From CAWDDG01 sp963801065 (GTDB lineage Bacteria > Actinomycetota > Actinomycetes > Jiangellales > Jiangellaceae), in assembly GCA_963801065.1 (NCBI GenBank), contig CAWDDG010000008.1:372001-436000 (forward strand): a DNA stretch of 64,000 nt, given 5' to 3'. The translations under genes and the position numbers were made by a program. Position 1 is the first letter of the stretch, and the number at the start of each line of letters is the position of its first letter. The notes below the pieces were generated by a model. That model was not told the DNA's origin, did no database searches, and was given only the letters and a program-made list of their open reading frames with translations. Below are positions 28,958-37,315 of this stretch, in pieces.

Positions 28958-30360
28958 CGACGACCGCGGCCGCCGACGACACGCTCACGCCCAAGGGCAC
29001 CCGGCGGGTCGATGCCGCCCGCGACCACCTGTGGATGCACTTCGCGCGCCACTCCGGGCTGCACCAAGGCCAGGACGTCCCGGTCATCGTCCGCGGTGAG
29101 GGCGCGCGGATCTGGGACGACGCGGGTAGGCGGTACCTGGACGGGCTCGCGGGCCTGTTCGTGGTCCAGGTCGGCCACGGCCGTCGTGAGCTTGCCGAGG
29201 CGGCGGCCCGCCAGGCGGAGCAGCTCGCGTACTTCCCGTTGTGGTCGTACACGCATCCGGCCGCGATCGACCTCGCGGAACGGCTCGCCGCGTACGCGCC
29301 CGGAGACCTCAACCGGGTCTTCTTCACCACCGGCGGCGGGGAGGCCGTCGAGACCGCGTGGAAGCTGGCGAAGCAGTACTGGAAGCTGGTCGGCAAACCC
29401 AACAAGCACAAGGTCATCTCGCGTGCCGTCGCATACCACGGGACGCCACAGGGCGCCTTGGCGATCACCGGGATACCGGGTTTCAAGGAGGCGTTCGAAC
29501 CGCTCGTGCCGGGTGCGCTGAAGGTGCCCAACACCAACCAGTACCGTGCGCCTGACCACGTGCGCGAGGACGGCAAAGCCTTCGGACGCTGGGCTGCGGA
29601 CCGGATCGAGGAGGCGATCCTGTTCGAGGGGCCTGACACCGTGGCCGCGGTGTTCCTCGAGCCTGTGCAGAACGCGGGCGGCTGCATCCCGCCGCCGCCC
29701 GGCTACTTCGACCGGGTGCGCGCGATCTGCGACGAGCACGATGTGTTGCTCGTGTCCGACGAGGTCATCTGCGCGTTCGGCCGGATCGGGTCGATATTCG
29801 CCTGCGACGACTTCGGCTACGTGCCGGACATGATCACGTGCGCCAAGGGCATGACGTCGGGCTATTCGCCGATCGGCGCGATGATCGCGTCGGACCGGCT
29901 CTTCGAGCCGTTCACCAAGGGGACGACGACGTTCGCGCACGGCTTCACCTTCGGCGGGCACCCGGTGTCAGCCGCGGTCGCGATGGCCAACCTGGACATC
30001 TTCGAGCGCGAGAGCCTCACCGACCACGTCAAGGCCAACGCGCCGGCGTTCCGATCGACCCTGGAGAGGCTGCTGGACCTGCCGATCGTCGGCGACGTCC
30101 GGGGTGCCGGCTACTTCTACGGGATCGAGCTGGTCAAGGACAAGGGGACCCGCGAGACCTTCGATGCCGACGAGTCCGAGCGGCTCTTGCGCGGCTTCCT
30201 GTCCCGGGCGCTCTACGAGGCCGGGCTGTACTGCCGCGCCGACGACCGCGGCGACCCGGTCGTTCAGCTGGCTCCGCCGCTCATCTGCGGCCAGGCCGAG
30301 TTCGACGAGATGGAGCAGATACTGCGCGGCGTCCTGACCGAAGCCTGGTCGCGCATCTGA
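28954..30360 (+). CDS. Class III aminotransferase
   Basis: 468 aa. PLP lysine K298 lies in DMITCAKGMTSGYSPIGAM; the cofactor Asp is in VLLVSDEVICAFGRIG, and FFTTGGGEAVETAWKLAKQY is the phosphate-binding region. KGTTTFAHGFTFGGHPVSAA supplies the partner-subunit loop. The family transfers the terminal amino group of omega-amino acids or diamines such as putrescine, often to pyruvate. Coupled to the Lrp gene. Exact substrate is inferred only from context. Confidence 0.9.
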   Translation: MTTTAAADDTLTPKGTRRVDAARDHLWMHFARHSGLHQGQDVPVIVRGEGARIWDDAGRRYLDGLAGLFVVQVGHGRRELAEAAARQAEQLAYFPLWSYTHPAAIDLAERLAAYAPGDLNRVFFTTGGGEAVETAWKLAKQYWKLVGKPNKHKVISRAVAYHGTPQGALAITGIPGFKEAFEPLVPGALKVPNTNQYRAPDHVREDGKAFGRWAADRIEEAILFEGPDTVAAVFLEPVQNAGGCIPPPPGYFDRVRAICDEHDVLLVSDEVICAFGRIGSIFACDDFGYVPDMITCAKGMTSGYSPIGAMIASDRLFEPFTKGTTTFAHGFTFGGHPVSAAVAMANLDIFERESLTDHVKANAPAFRSTLERLLDLPIVGDVRGAGYFYGIELVKDKGTRETFDADESERLLRGFLSRALYEAGLYCRADDRGDPVVQLAPPLICGQAEFDEMEQILRGVLTEAWSRI

Positions 30361-30426
30361 GAGCCGGCTGCAGTGGGGGGTCGCGTCCGAGGCGAGCGCG
30401 CGCCTCCACAGGGCCGGGCCCGGCGG

Positions 30427-30509
30427 TGCGGGAGAGGGGACTCGAACCCCTACGTCCAGAGGACACGACGACCTAAACGTCGCGCGGCTGCCAGTTACGC
30501 CACTCCCGC
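30427..30509 (-). tRNA. tRNA-Leu (anticodon UAG)
   Basis: Minus strand, 83 nt. Acceptor stem GCGGGAG/CTCCCGC closes perfectly with discriminator A; the T arm is AGGGG-TTCGAGT-CCCCT; the anticodon loop TTTAGGT carries TAG between CGACG/CGTCG stems; the long variable arm (GTCCTCTGGAC region) is that of a type II tRNA. CCA is not encoded. Confidence 0.95.
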
Positions 30510-30688
30510 CGGCCTTGCGGGTTCAGGGTATGGCATCGGGTGTCCGGCCGAGTTCGGGCTCGGGACGGCACGCCTGCTGTCGCTGGCCGGTTGCCGCGAG
30601 CAGGGGTCGCTTCAGTGGTGCGGCGGCACCAGCCTGGATAGCCCGGCTCAGCGTCCGCGCCGCGCGGTGGGGAAGCAGCGCACACCGC

Positions 30689-31162
30689 TCATGCGATGCC
30701 GAGGTCGCGGCGGAGCTTGGCGACATGTCCGGTCGCCTTGACGTTGTACATGGCGCGTTCGAGCGTGCCGTCGGCTCCGACGACGAACGTCGACCGGATC
30801 ACTCCCGTGACGGTCTTGCCGTAGAGCTTCTTCTCGCCGTACGCACCGTAGGCGGTCATGACCTCTCGGTTCTCGTCCGAAAGGAGAGGGAAGGTCAGAC
30901 CGTCCCGTTCGCGGAACCTGGCCAGCTTGGCCGGTGAGTCGGGCGAGACCCCGAGCACCGCGAGCCCTGCGGCCTGCAGCGACGACAGGCTGTCGCGGAA
31001 GTCACAGGCCTGCGTAGTGCAGCCAGGTGTCATGGCCGCCGGGTAAAAATACACGATCGCCCTGGCGCCGCGGAACGTCGACAGCGTCACCGGCCGGCCG
31101 TCGGCGTCGGGCAAGGTGAAGTCGGGGGCAGGATCTCCGGGGGAGAGCTTCGACGCGGTCAC
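30689..31162 (-). CDS. bcp: Peroxiredoxin (Bcp/PrxQ type)
   Basis: 157 aa from GTG 31162. The peroxidatic Cys48 and resolving Cys53 are in MTPGCTTQACDFRDSL, the spacing of one-helix PrxQ enzymes. LSPGDPAPDFTLPDADGRPV is the usual start and LLSDENREVMTAYGAYGEKK follows. Reduces hydroperoxides with thioredoxin as donor. It lies between tRNA-Leu and the metal importer on the opposite strand. Confidence 0.95.
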   Translation of the reverse strand: MTASKLSPGDPAPDFTLPDADGRPVTLSTFRGARAIVYFYPAAMTPGCTTQACDFRDSLSSLQAAGLAVLGVSPDSPAKLARFRERDGLTFPLLSDENREVMTAYGAYGEKKLYGKTVTGVIRSTFVVGADGTLERAMYNVKATGHVAKLRRDLGIA

Positions 31163-31206
31163 GCATCCACCGTAGTCAAGGGGCGGGCAATCCGGCGTGC
31201 CTGTTA

Positions 31207-31223
31207 TTGCGAATAGGTGGCAA
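31207..31223. promoter_or_regulatory. Nur-like box upstream of ECF metal importer
   Basis: TTGCGA-ATAGG-TGGCAA is an inverted repeat (one mismatch) of 6-5-6 layout, close to the TTGCAA-N5-TTGCAA operator of the Fur-family nickel regulator Nur in Streptomyces. It lies 88 bp before the importer start, with a TAAGAT -10-like hexamer at 31225-31230. It suggests repression by nickel. Confidence 0.5.
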
Positions 31224-31310
31224 CTAAGATGCTCGTGCGGTTCGGCGCCGGCCGCGCGGGGAAGGCCGGTCGTTCCGGTGCGCATGCAGCCGACGAGAGA
31301 GGACGACGCA

Positions 31311-32345
31311 GTGCACGTGCCCGACGGGTTCTTGAACGCACCGACCTCGATCGCGACCGGGGCCGCTGCTGCCACCGTCGTCGGCATCGCCCTTCGCAAG
31401 GCCCGCGACGAGCTCGACGAACGCACGGCGCCGCTGGCCGGGCTCACCGCAGCGTTCGTCTTCGCCGTTCAGATGCTCAACTTCCCAGTTGGTGTCGGCA
31501 CCAGCGGGCACCTCATGGGCGGCGCGCTCGCCGCCGTGTTGGTGGGGCCGTGGACTGGCGTGCTGTGTCTGTCCGTCGTGCTCATCGTGCAAGGGCTGCT
31601 CTTCGCCGACGGCGGGTTGACGGCCCTCGGCACGAACATCACCCTCATGGGCTTCGTGACCGTCGCCGTCGGATGGGCGGTCACCCGCACCGTGCTCGCG
31701 GTGCTGCCCCGACGTCTGTCGTCGGTCCCGCCGGCCGCCGCCATGGGCGCGCTGCTCTCGGTGCCGGCCGCCGCCGCGGTCTTCGTCATGCTGTTCGCCG
31801 TCGGTGGCGAGGTCAGCCTCCCGTCGGGCGGCCTGATGGTCAGCATGCTCGGGTGGCACTCCCTGATCGGGATCGGTGAGGCCGTGATCACGGCCGTCAC
31901 GGTCAGCGCGGTCGTCGCCGTCCGGCCCGACCTCGTGTGCGCCGCCCGCGGACTACTGCCGGTGCTCCAGCTCAAGCAGGCGGACGGCTCGATCGTGACG
32001 GTGGATGCTGCGACCGGGGCGACGGCGACCGGCGGGCGGCGCGGAGTCCGCGATCTCCTCCTCGGGGGTGGTGCCGTGGCACTGGTCCTGGCCGGTGTCA
32101 TCAGCTTCTTCGCCACCGGAAGCCCCGACGGCCTCGAGTACGTCGCCGGCGAGGAGGCCTTCCTCAAGACTGCCCGCGACCACCTATTCGGGGACTTCGC
32201 GTTGGCGGACTACGGCGGAGTCGGCGGCATCCCGGTGGGGTTGGTGGGGGTGCTCGGCGTTCTCGTGACAGTGGGTCTCGGCGTCCTCGTTTTCCGTGGG
32301 CTCGGCAGGTCACGCCGTTCGACCAGTGAGGTCACGGACCGCTAG
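31311..32345 (+). CDS. cbiM: ECF nickel/cobalt importer substrate component, CbiM-CbiN fusion
   Basis: 344 aa from GTG 31311, chosen for AGAGAGGA eight bases upstream and because CbiM/NikM proteins begin Met-His at the processed terminus: the N-terminal His2 of MHVPDGFLN is a metal ligand. FPVGVGTSGHLMGGALAAVL and WHSLIGIGEAVITAVTV are typical. After about residue 245 a second domain has two membrane spans and the PDGLE motif (TGSPDGLEYVAGEEAF), equivalent to CbiN/NikN. Adjacent to cbiQ with no gap. Confidence 0.92.
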   Translation: MHVPDGFLNAPTSIATGAAAATVVGIALRKARDELDERTAPLAGLTAAFVFAVQMLNFPVGVGTSGHLMGGALAAVLVGPWTGVLCLSVVLIVQGLLFADGGLTALGTNITLMGFVTVAVGWAVTRTVLAVLPRRLSSVPPAAAMGALLSVPAAAAVFVMLFAVGGEVSLPSGGLMVSMLGWHSLIGIGEAVITAVTVSAVVAVRPDLVCAARGLLPVLQLKQADGSIVTVDAATGATATGGRRGVRDLLLGGGAVALVLAGVISFFATGSPDGLEYVAGEEAFLKTARDHLFGDFALADYGGVGGIPVGLVGVLGVLVTVGLGVLVFRGLGRSRRSTSEVTDR

Positions 32346-33110
32346 ATGGCCGGCGGACACGCTCACCTGCTCTACCGGCACGGCGACTCGGTCGTCCACC
32401 GGTTGCCCGCCCACGCCAAGTTGATCTCGCTGGTCGCGTTCGTGCTGGTCGTCGTCTCCACGCCGCGGGAGCGGTTCTGGGCCTTCGCCGCCTACGCTGC
32501 CCTGCTGGCGGGCGTCGCGGCACTGGCGCGGATCCCGGCGCGGTTCGTGATCCGACGCATGGTGGTCGAGGTCCCGTTCGTGGTGTTCGCGTTGCTCATG
32601 CCGGTCGTCGCCACCGGTGAGCGAGTGGTGGTGCTGGGGCTCTCGTTGAGTCAGGACGGCTTGCTCTCCGGCTGGAACATTCTCGCCAAGGGCACCCTCG
32701 GCGTGGTCGCATCGATTCTGCTGGCCGCGACGACAGACGCCCGGGCCCTGCTTCTCGGCCTCCAACGGCTGCGCCTGCCCGATCGACTGGTCGAGATCGC
32801 GGCATTCATGGTCCGCTACGGCGATGTCGTCACCGCCGAAATGCAGCGCATGCGGGTGGCGCGCGAGTCCCGAGCGTTCGAGGCGCGGCATCTCGGCCAT
32901 CTGCGGGTCGTGGCCCAGGGTGCCGGTGCGTTGTTCGTCCGCACCTACGAACGCGGCGAGCGCGTCCACCTGGCCATGCTCTCGCGCGGCTACGCCGGGG
33001 CGATGCCGCTGGTCGATGACGCCCCCGTCGGCGTAGCCGGTTGGGTGAGCGCGGCAACGCTGCCACTGGCCGCCGCGGCCGTGGCTCTGGTCGCCGGGGT
33101 ATTGACATGA
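32346..33110 (+). CDS. cbiQ: ECF transporter T component (CbiQ)
   Basis: 254 aa with four to five membrane segments. The coupling helices of T components are visible: LQRLRLPDRLVEIAAFMVRY followed by MQRMRVARESRAFEARHL, and TYERGERVHLAMLSRGYAG, where the Ala-Arg-Gly/ Ser-Arg-Gly motifs contact the ATPase. It starts directly after the cbiM stop and overlaps cbiO by ATGA. Confidence 0.93.
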   Translation: MAGGHAHLLYRHGDSVVHRLPAHAKLISLVAFVLVVVSTPRERFWAFAAYAALLAGVAALARIPARFVIRRMVVEVPFVVFALLMPVVATGERVVVLGLSLSQDGLLSGWNILAKGTLGVVASILLAATTDARALLLGLQRLRLPDRLVEIAAFMVRYGDVVTAEMQRMRVARESRAFEARHLGHLRVVAQGAGALFVRTYERGERVHLAMLSRGYAGAMPLVDDAPVGVAGWVSAATLPLAAAAVALVAGVLT

Positions 33111-33961
33111 CGGCGCCCCTGGACGGTATCCGCCACGCCCAAGCGACGCTTTCGCTCGACGTGCGCGGCCTCGCGTTCGCCTATCCCGACGGCCACCAGG
33201 CGCTTTTCGGCGTCGACCTCGTCGTCGAGCGGGGTGAGCGGGTGGCACTGCTCGGCCCGAACGGAGCGGGAAAGACGACGCTCGTGCTCCACCTGAACGG
33301 CATCCTCACCGGCGGTGCCGGCTCCGTGCGGGTCGGTGGCCTACAGGTGCGGCCGCAGGACCGGGAGAGGCTGCGCGAGATCCGGCGACGCGTCGGCATC
33401 GTCTTCCAGGACCCCGACGACCAGCTGTTCATGCCGACCGTGCGCGACGATGTCGCGTTCGGACCGGCGAACCTCGGACTGCGCGGGCCCGACCTCGAGT
33501 CGCGCGTCGCCAGTGCGCTCGAGGCGGTGGGCATGGGCGATGTCGCGGACCGGCCGCCGCACCACCTGTCGTTCGGCCAGCGCCGTCGCGTCGCGGTGGC
33601 GACCGTGCTGGCCATGGAGCCGGAGGTGCTGGTCCTCGACGAGCCCACCAGCAACCTCGACCCGGCGAGCCGACGGGAGCTGGCCGAGGTCCTGGACTCC
33701 CTCGACGTGACCCTTCTCGTGGTGACACACGATCTGCCTTACGCGCTGGAGCTGTGCGAACGCTCGGTCGTGCTCTCCGGCGGGACGGTCGTCGCGGACG
33801 GGCCGACCGGCGACGTGCTGGGCGACGCAGCCCTGCTCCGGGAGCACCGCCTCGAGCTTCCGTACGGCTTCGACCCCCGCTCGGTGCCGGGGCGCCGTCC
33901 TGGGTACCGCCGTCCTGGGTACGGTGGTGTCCGACCCGCCGCCCCGACTGCTGGGAGGTGA
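33107..33961 (+). CDS. cbiO: ECF transporter ATPase (CbiO)
   Basis: 284 aa. Walker A LGPNGAGKTTLVLHLNG, Q-loop VGIVFQDPDDQLFMPTV (the DPDDQ of ECF ATPases), signature HLSFGQRRRVAVATVLA, Walker B VLVLDEPTSNLD and VVTHDLPYALELCE. The C-terminal tail includes a perfect tandem 15-bp repeat at 33893-33922 giving two RRPGY units. It drives nickel or cobalt uptake with CbiM and CbiQ. Confidence 0.94.
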   Translation: MTAPLDGIRHAQATLSLDVRGLAFAYPDGHQALFGVDLVVERGERVALLGPNGAGKTTLVLHLNGILTGGAGSVRVGGLQVRPQDRERLREIRRRVGIVFQDPDDQLFMPTVRDDVAFGPANLGLRGPDLESRVASALEAVGMGDVADRPPHHLSFGQRRRVAVATVLAMEPEVLVLDEPTSNLDPASRRELAEVLDSLDVTLLVVTHDLPYALELCERSVVLSGGTVVADGPTGDVLGDAALLREHRLELPYGFDPRSVPGRRPGYRRPGYGGVRPAAPTAGR

Positions 33962-33964
33962 CAT

Positions 33965-34279
33965 GTGAGCGCTCCGGATCCCGTGCTGCCGGCGACCCGG
34001 CGGCCCATGCCCGGGCCAGAGCTTCCGCCCCGGTCGCCGTCGCGCAAGCCGGCCGAGATCGAGCAGGAGCTTCAGCAGACCACCGACCGTCTCGCATCGC
34101 GGGTCGACGAGCTGGTCCAGCGGGTCCAGCCCAGGGAAGTGGCGCGCCGCAGCCTCGCCGCCGTCCGGGAGAAGGTCACGACCCCCGAAGGCCGACCGCG
34201 TGCCGAAGTCATCGGTGCCACGATCGGCGGCCTGGTCGGACTCGCGGTACTGGTCTGGCGGGCTCGCCGGCAAGGCTGA
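33965..34279 (+). CDS. DUF3618 protein, C-terminal membrane anchor
   Basis: 104 aa from GTG 33965, three bases after cbiO with GGGAGG just before. KPAEIEQELQQTTDRLASRV and DELVQRVQPREVARRSL form the DUF3618 helix; a single hydrophobic helix VIGATIGGLVGLAVLVW with a basic tail ends the chain. Function unknown. It commonly sits near the Bcp and GroES-like genes in actinobacteria and is probably not part of the transporter. Confidence 0.85.
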   Translation: MSAPDPVLPATRRPMPGPELPPRSPSRKPAEIEQELQQTTDRLASRVDELVQRVQPREVARRSLAAVREKVTTPEGRPRAEVIGATIGGLVGLAVLVWRARRQG

Positions 34280-34305
34280 GCCGGCGAGGCCTTACCCTCG
34301 TGGGC

Positions 34306-34638
34306 GTGAGCCCGCGTGCGCCCGACAAGCTCCCGATGCGGATGCTGCACGACCGGGTGCTGGTGGCACTCGACGGAGAGGCGGGCGAGCGCCGGTCGTC
34401 TGCCGGCATCGTCATCCCGGCGACGGCGGCCGTGGGTCGTCGGCTGTCGTGGGCGCGGGTGGTCGCCGTGGGCGGCAACGTGCGGACCGTCGAGGTGGGA
34501 GATCGCGTCCTGTTCGACCCGGCCGACCGGGCCGAGGTCGAGGTCCGCGGCGACGACTACGTCCTACTCCGCGAGCGTGACGTACACGCCGTCGCGTCCG
34601 AGCGCCTCGAGGACGGCCAGACCGGCTTGTACCTGTAA
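34306..34638 (+). CDS. GroES-like co-chaperonin-family protein
   Basis: 110 aa from GTG 34306. Cpn10 fold: MRMLHDRVLVALDGEAGERR, SSAGIVIPATAAVGRRLSWA (the mobile loop region), VVAVGGNVRTVEVGDRVLFD and DYVLLRERDVHAVA. It is divergent from true GroES and no groEL is adjacent, so it is a paralogue of uncertain role. Confidence 0.82.
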   Translation: MSPRAPDKLPMRMLHDRVLVALDGEAGERRSSAGIVIPATAAVGRRLSWARVVAVGGNVRTVEVGDRVLFDPADRAEVEVRGDDYVLLRERDVHAVASERLEDGQTGLYL

Positions 34639-34651
34639 GGGCGCACGCGCC

Positions 34652-34831
34652 GTGGCCGACGAGCCGAGCGACCCGCCTCGTGCCAGCCGCCGGGAGCAGG
34701 CGCTCGAGGCGCTTGCCAAGCTGTCCCGGCGCAGCGGCCGCGAGCGGCTGCGCAGGCTCCGGCACACGGCTCTTCCCATCGTGCGCGGGCGCGGCGACGC
34801 GGGCGAGGGACCGGCGAACAGGGGAGTGTGA
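34652..34831 (+). CDS. Small basic hypothetical protein
   Basis: 59 aa from GTG 34652 (ADEPSDPPRASRREQALEAL, AKLSRRSGRERLRRLRHTAL). Highly Arg-rich amphipathic helix. It fills the space between the GroES-like gene and the ligase, ending three bases before the ligase start codon, which suggests coupling. No family is recognised. Confidence 0.5.
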   Translation: MADEPSDPPRASRREQALEALAKLSRRSGRERLRRLRHTALPIVRGRGDAGEGPANRGV

Positions 34832-34834
34832 CCC

Positions 34835-35800
34835 TTGAGCACCGAGATGCGACCCATGCTGGCGGTCGCCGGCCGGCTTCCGCGTTCCGACGAGGACGAC
34901 CGCTGGGCGTACGAGATGAAGTGGGACGGCGTGCGGATGCTCGCCGCCGTCTCGCCCACCGGCGTGCGTCTCGTCGGGCGTTCCGGGATCGACGCGACGA
35001 TCGCCTACCCGGAGCTGCAGGGACTGTCCGCCGCCATCGGTGGGCGCGAGGCGCTGCTGGACGGCGAGGTGGCCGTGCTTGGCCCCGACGGGCGCTCGAA
35101 CTTCGGCGCGCTCGCGCCGCGGATGCATGTCCGCGCCGCCGCCCGCGCTGCGGAGCTCGCGTCCGCGATCCCGGCGACGTACGTCGTCTTCGACGTCCTT
35201 GCCGTCGACGGCGTCTCGACCAGGAGCCTGCCCTACACGCAACGACGCGAGCTGCTCGAGGACCTGGTGCCGGCCGGGCGGAGCTGGCAGGTGTCACCGT
35301 CGTTCGTCGGTGGTGGCGCCGACCTGCTCGAGGCGAGCCGGCGCATGGGCTTGGAGGGGATCGTCGCGAAGCGCCTCGAGTCCCCGTACCGGTCCGGCCA
35401 ACGCTCACCCGAGTGGATCAAGGTCAAGAACCTCCTCACCCAGGAGGTCGTTCTCGGGGGCTACACCGTCGGGCAGGGTCGCCGTGAGGCCACATTCGGT
35501 GCGCTCTTGCTGGGGTTGCCTGCCCCAGGAGGACTGACGTACATCGGAAGCGTCGGCACCGGCTTCGACGATAGGGTGCTCACCGATCTCACTGGCCGGC
35601 TCTTGCAGCTGGGGCCGAGCCCCTCGCCGTTCGTGGGTCCGGTCGACCCCCGGCAGGCGCGGGTCGCGCGATGGGTTCGGCCGGAGCTGGTCGGGGAGGT
35701 GGCCTACGCTCACTGGACCGACGACGGTCGGATGCGGCACCCGGTCTGGCGAGGGCTGCGGCCCGACAAGCTCCCCGCGGAGGTCGTTCGCGAAGGCTGA
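34835..35800 (+). CDS. ATP-dependent DNA ligase (stand-alone LigD ligase domain type)
   Basis: 321 aa. Start TTG 34835 is set by GGGGAG at 34821-34826; the next ATG (34847) is too far. Adenylation lysine K29 lies in YEMKWDGVRMLAAV, and ALLDGEVAVLGPDG, YVVFDVLAVDGV, MGLEGIVAKRLESPYR and EWIKVKNLLTQEVVLGGYT are nucleotidyltransferase motifs III-V. The C-terminal OB fold follows. Nick sealing in non-homologous end joining is likely, together with the convergent LigD-type polymerase. No Ku gene is in the window. Confidence 0.93.
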   Translation: MSTEMRPMLAVAGRLPRSDEDDRWAYEMKWDGVRMLAAVSPTGVRLVGRSGIDATIAYPELQGLSAAIGGREALLDGEVAVLGPDGRSNFGALAPRMHVRAAARAAELASAIPATYVVFDVLAVDGVSTRSLPYTQRRELLEDLVPAGRSWQVSPSFVGGGADLLEASRRMGLEGIVAKRLESPYRSGQRSPEWIKVKNLLTQEVVLGGYTVGQGRREATFGALLLGLPAPGGLTYIGSVGTGFDDRVLTDLTGRLLQLGPSPSPFVGPVDPRQARVARWVRPELVGEVAYAHWTDDGRMRHPVWRGLRPDKLPAEVVREG

Positions 35801-35816
35801 CCGGGTCGACGTGCCT

Positions 35817-36752
35817 TCACGATGCGTCCGCCAATGCGTGGGCTTCGTCGTGCAGGGGCGACATGAGGTCGCCGTCCTCGTCGACGCGAGCGAGCGCATC
35901 CGCGTAGTCGAAGCGCAGCGGAGGTCTGGTTCGCGCCTTCGACCGGGCGGTGCGCTCGACCTCGTCCCAGGTGACCGGCGTCGAGACGGTCGGCTGCTCG
36001 CGGCCCCGCAGTGAGTACGGCGCGACGGTGGTCTTGGCCGCGTTGTTCTGGCTCCAGTCCACGAGCACCTTGCCGGTCCGGGCCCGCTTCTCCATGCGCG
36101 AGACGACCAGGTCGCGGTGCTCGATCTCGAGGCGCTCGGCAAGGCGGCGGGCGTATCCGTGGACGTCGCCTACCTCGGACGCGCCGTCGAGCGCGACGTA
36201 CATCTGCAGGCCCTTGGAGCCGCTGGTCTTCGGGTAGGCCAGCAGTCCGTCGGAGGCCAGGGCCTCTGCCAGCAGAAGGGCGACCTGGCAGCACTCGATG
36301 ACCGTCGCGGGCGCTCCCGGGTCCAGGTCGAGGACCAGCCGGTCCGGGTTCAGTGGCTCGTCACCGTCGACCCGCCACTGCGGCACGTGCAGCTCGAGGA
36401 CCGCGAGGTTGGCGAGCCAGACGAGAGTCGGCAGGTCGTTGCAGACGACGTAGGTGACGGTCTCGGTGTCACGGGTGCTGCCGGGAGAGGGCAGCGTGAC
36501 CGTGCGGACCCAGTCCGGAGTGCCGCGCGGCGCGTTCTTCTCGAAGAAGCTCTCCGCGGCGACGCCGTCCGGCCATCGCTTGCGGGTCAGCGGCCGGTCG
36601 GTGACATGGGGGAGCAGGACCGGCGCGATCCGCGTGTAGTAGTCGATGACCTCGGCCTTGGTCGTGCCCGTTTCCGGGTAGAGCACCTTGTCCAGGTTCG
36701 ACAGACCCAGAGTCCGGCCCTCGACCTCCACGCTGACCTTCTTCGACGCCAT
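35817..36752 (-). CDS. LigD-type polymerase/primase domain protein
   Basis: 311 aa. Archaeo-eukaryotic primase fold of LigD: LSNLDKVLYPETGTTKAEVI, PLTRKRWPDGVAAESFFEKN, LELHVPQWRVDGDEPLNPDR, catalytic D142/D144 in LVLDLDPGAP and D232 in VLVDWSQNNAAKTTVAPYSL. It fills gaps with ribonucleotides or deoxynucleotides during end joining. It converges on the ligase gene with a 16-bp gap, so the domains fused in classical LigD are split here. Confidence 0.92.
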   Translation of the reverse strand: MASKKVSVEVEGRTLGLSNLDKVLYPETGTTKAEVIDYYTRIAPVLLPHVTDRPLTRKRWPDGVAAESFFEKNAPRGTPDWVRTVTLPSPGSTRDTETVTYVVCNDLPTLVWLANLAVLELHVPQWRVDGDEPLNPDRLVLDLDPGAPATVIECCQVALLLAEALASDGLLAYPKTSGSKGLQMYVALDGASEVGDVHGYARRLAERLEIEHRDLVVSRMEKRARTGKVLVDWSQNNAAKTTVAPYSLRGREQPTVSTPVTWDEVERTARSKARTRPPLRFDYADALARVDEDGDLMSPLHDEAHALADAS

Positions 36753-36862
36753 GGCGTCCAGTCTTCCTCACGTGCGGACCGGCGCGAATCTCCGTCACCA
36801 TGTCGCAGCGGCCACCGTGCTCCACCTCGGCGTTGCACGTGTAAAGCCGTTGCCGGGCGGGC

Positions 36863-36884
36863 ATGAACGGCGCAACACGTTCAT
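36863..36884. promoter_or_regulatory. Inverted repeat upstream of DGGA-repeat peptide gene
   Basis: ATGAACG-N8-CGTTCAT, perfect 7-bp arms, ends 24 nt before the ATG of the repeat peptide gene in the divergent gap with the polymerase gene. Possible operator or RNA hairpin. Confidence 0.35.
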
Positions 36885-36908
36885 CGGTCCGGTGAGTGGG
36901 AGGCAGCC

Positions 36909-37232
36909 ATGACGCTGAGCGACGACGACATGCAAACCAACGGTCCGGAAGGACCTGGTCGAGAATCGGCCGACGGCGGCGCGGGCGACGGACCTCTCGA
37001 CAGCGGCGCCGGTGAGGGTCCGGCGGATGGTGGTGCCACACCGGGCGCTGTCGACGGCGGCGCCGACGGCGCTGCGAACGGCGAGGGTACGGCCGACGGC
37101 GGGGCCGACCCCACCGGCGTCGACGGTGGTGCCGACGGTGGCGCCGACGGCGAGGCGAGAGGCGAGGGTCCGATGGACGGCGGCGCCAACCCGGCTGGCG
37201 TCGACGGTGGCGCCGACGGAGGCTCGCGCTGA
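36909..37232 (+). CDS. Acidic Asp-Gly-Gly-Ala repeat peptide, candidate modified-peptide precursor
   Basis: 107 aa with an ideal ribosome site (GGGAGG, 5-nt gap). After a short unique N-terminus (MTLSDDDMQTNGPEGPGRES) the rest is low complexity: eight DGGA units such as ADGGAGDG, VDGGADGAA, MDGGANPAG, VDGGADGG. It is rich in Gly, Asp and Ala, almost free of hydrophobic or aromatic residues, and has no signal peptide. The stop overlaps a possible CTG start of the downstream JmjC/cupin oxygenase. A leader-like head plus repetitive core next to an oxygenase resembles a ribosomal peptide precursor and its modifying enzyme; this is inference. Confidence 0.65.
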   Translation: MTLSDDDMQTNGPEGPGRESADGGAGDGPLDSGAGEGPADGGATPGAVDGGADGAANGEGTADGGADPTGVDGGADGGADGEARGEGPMDGGANPAGVDGGADGGSR

Positions 37233-37315
37233 GCCGAACGGCCACTCCGACAGCAGCGCCGGGCGATACCCCCGACCGCCCGGCGCTGCACCGCTGCGTC
37301 TGCATCGATCTCGAG

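Noticed and set aside
28936..29961. Long antisense frame opposite the class III aminotransferase
   Set aside because: Composition typical of antisense third-position GC bias; no domain.
30373..30741. Open frames over the tRNA-Leu region
   Set aside because: They overlap a complete tRNA and encode Arg-rich sequence without motifs.
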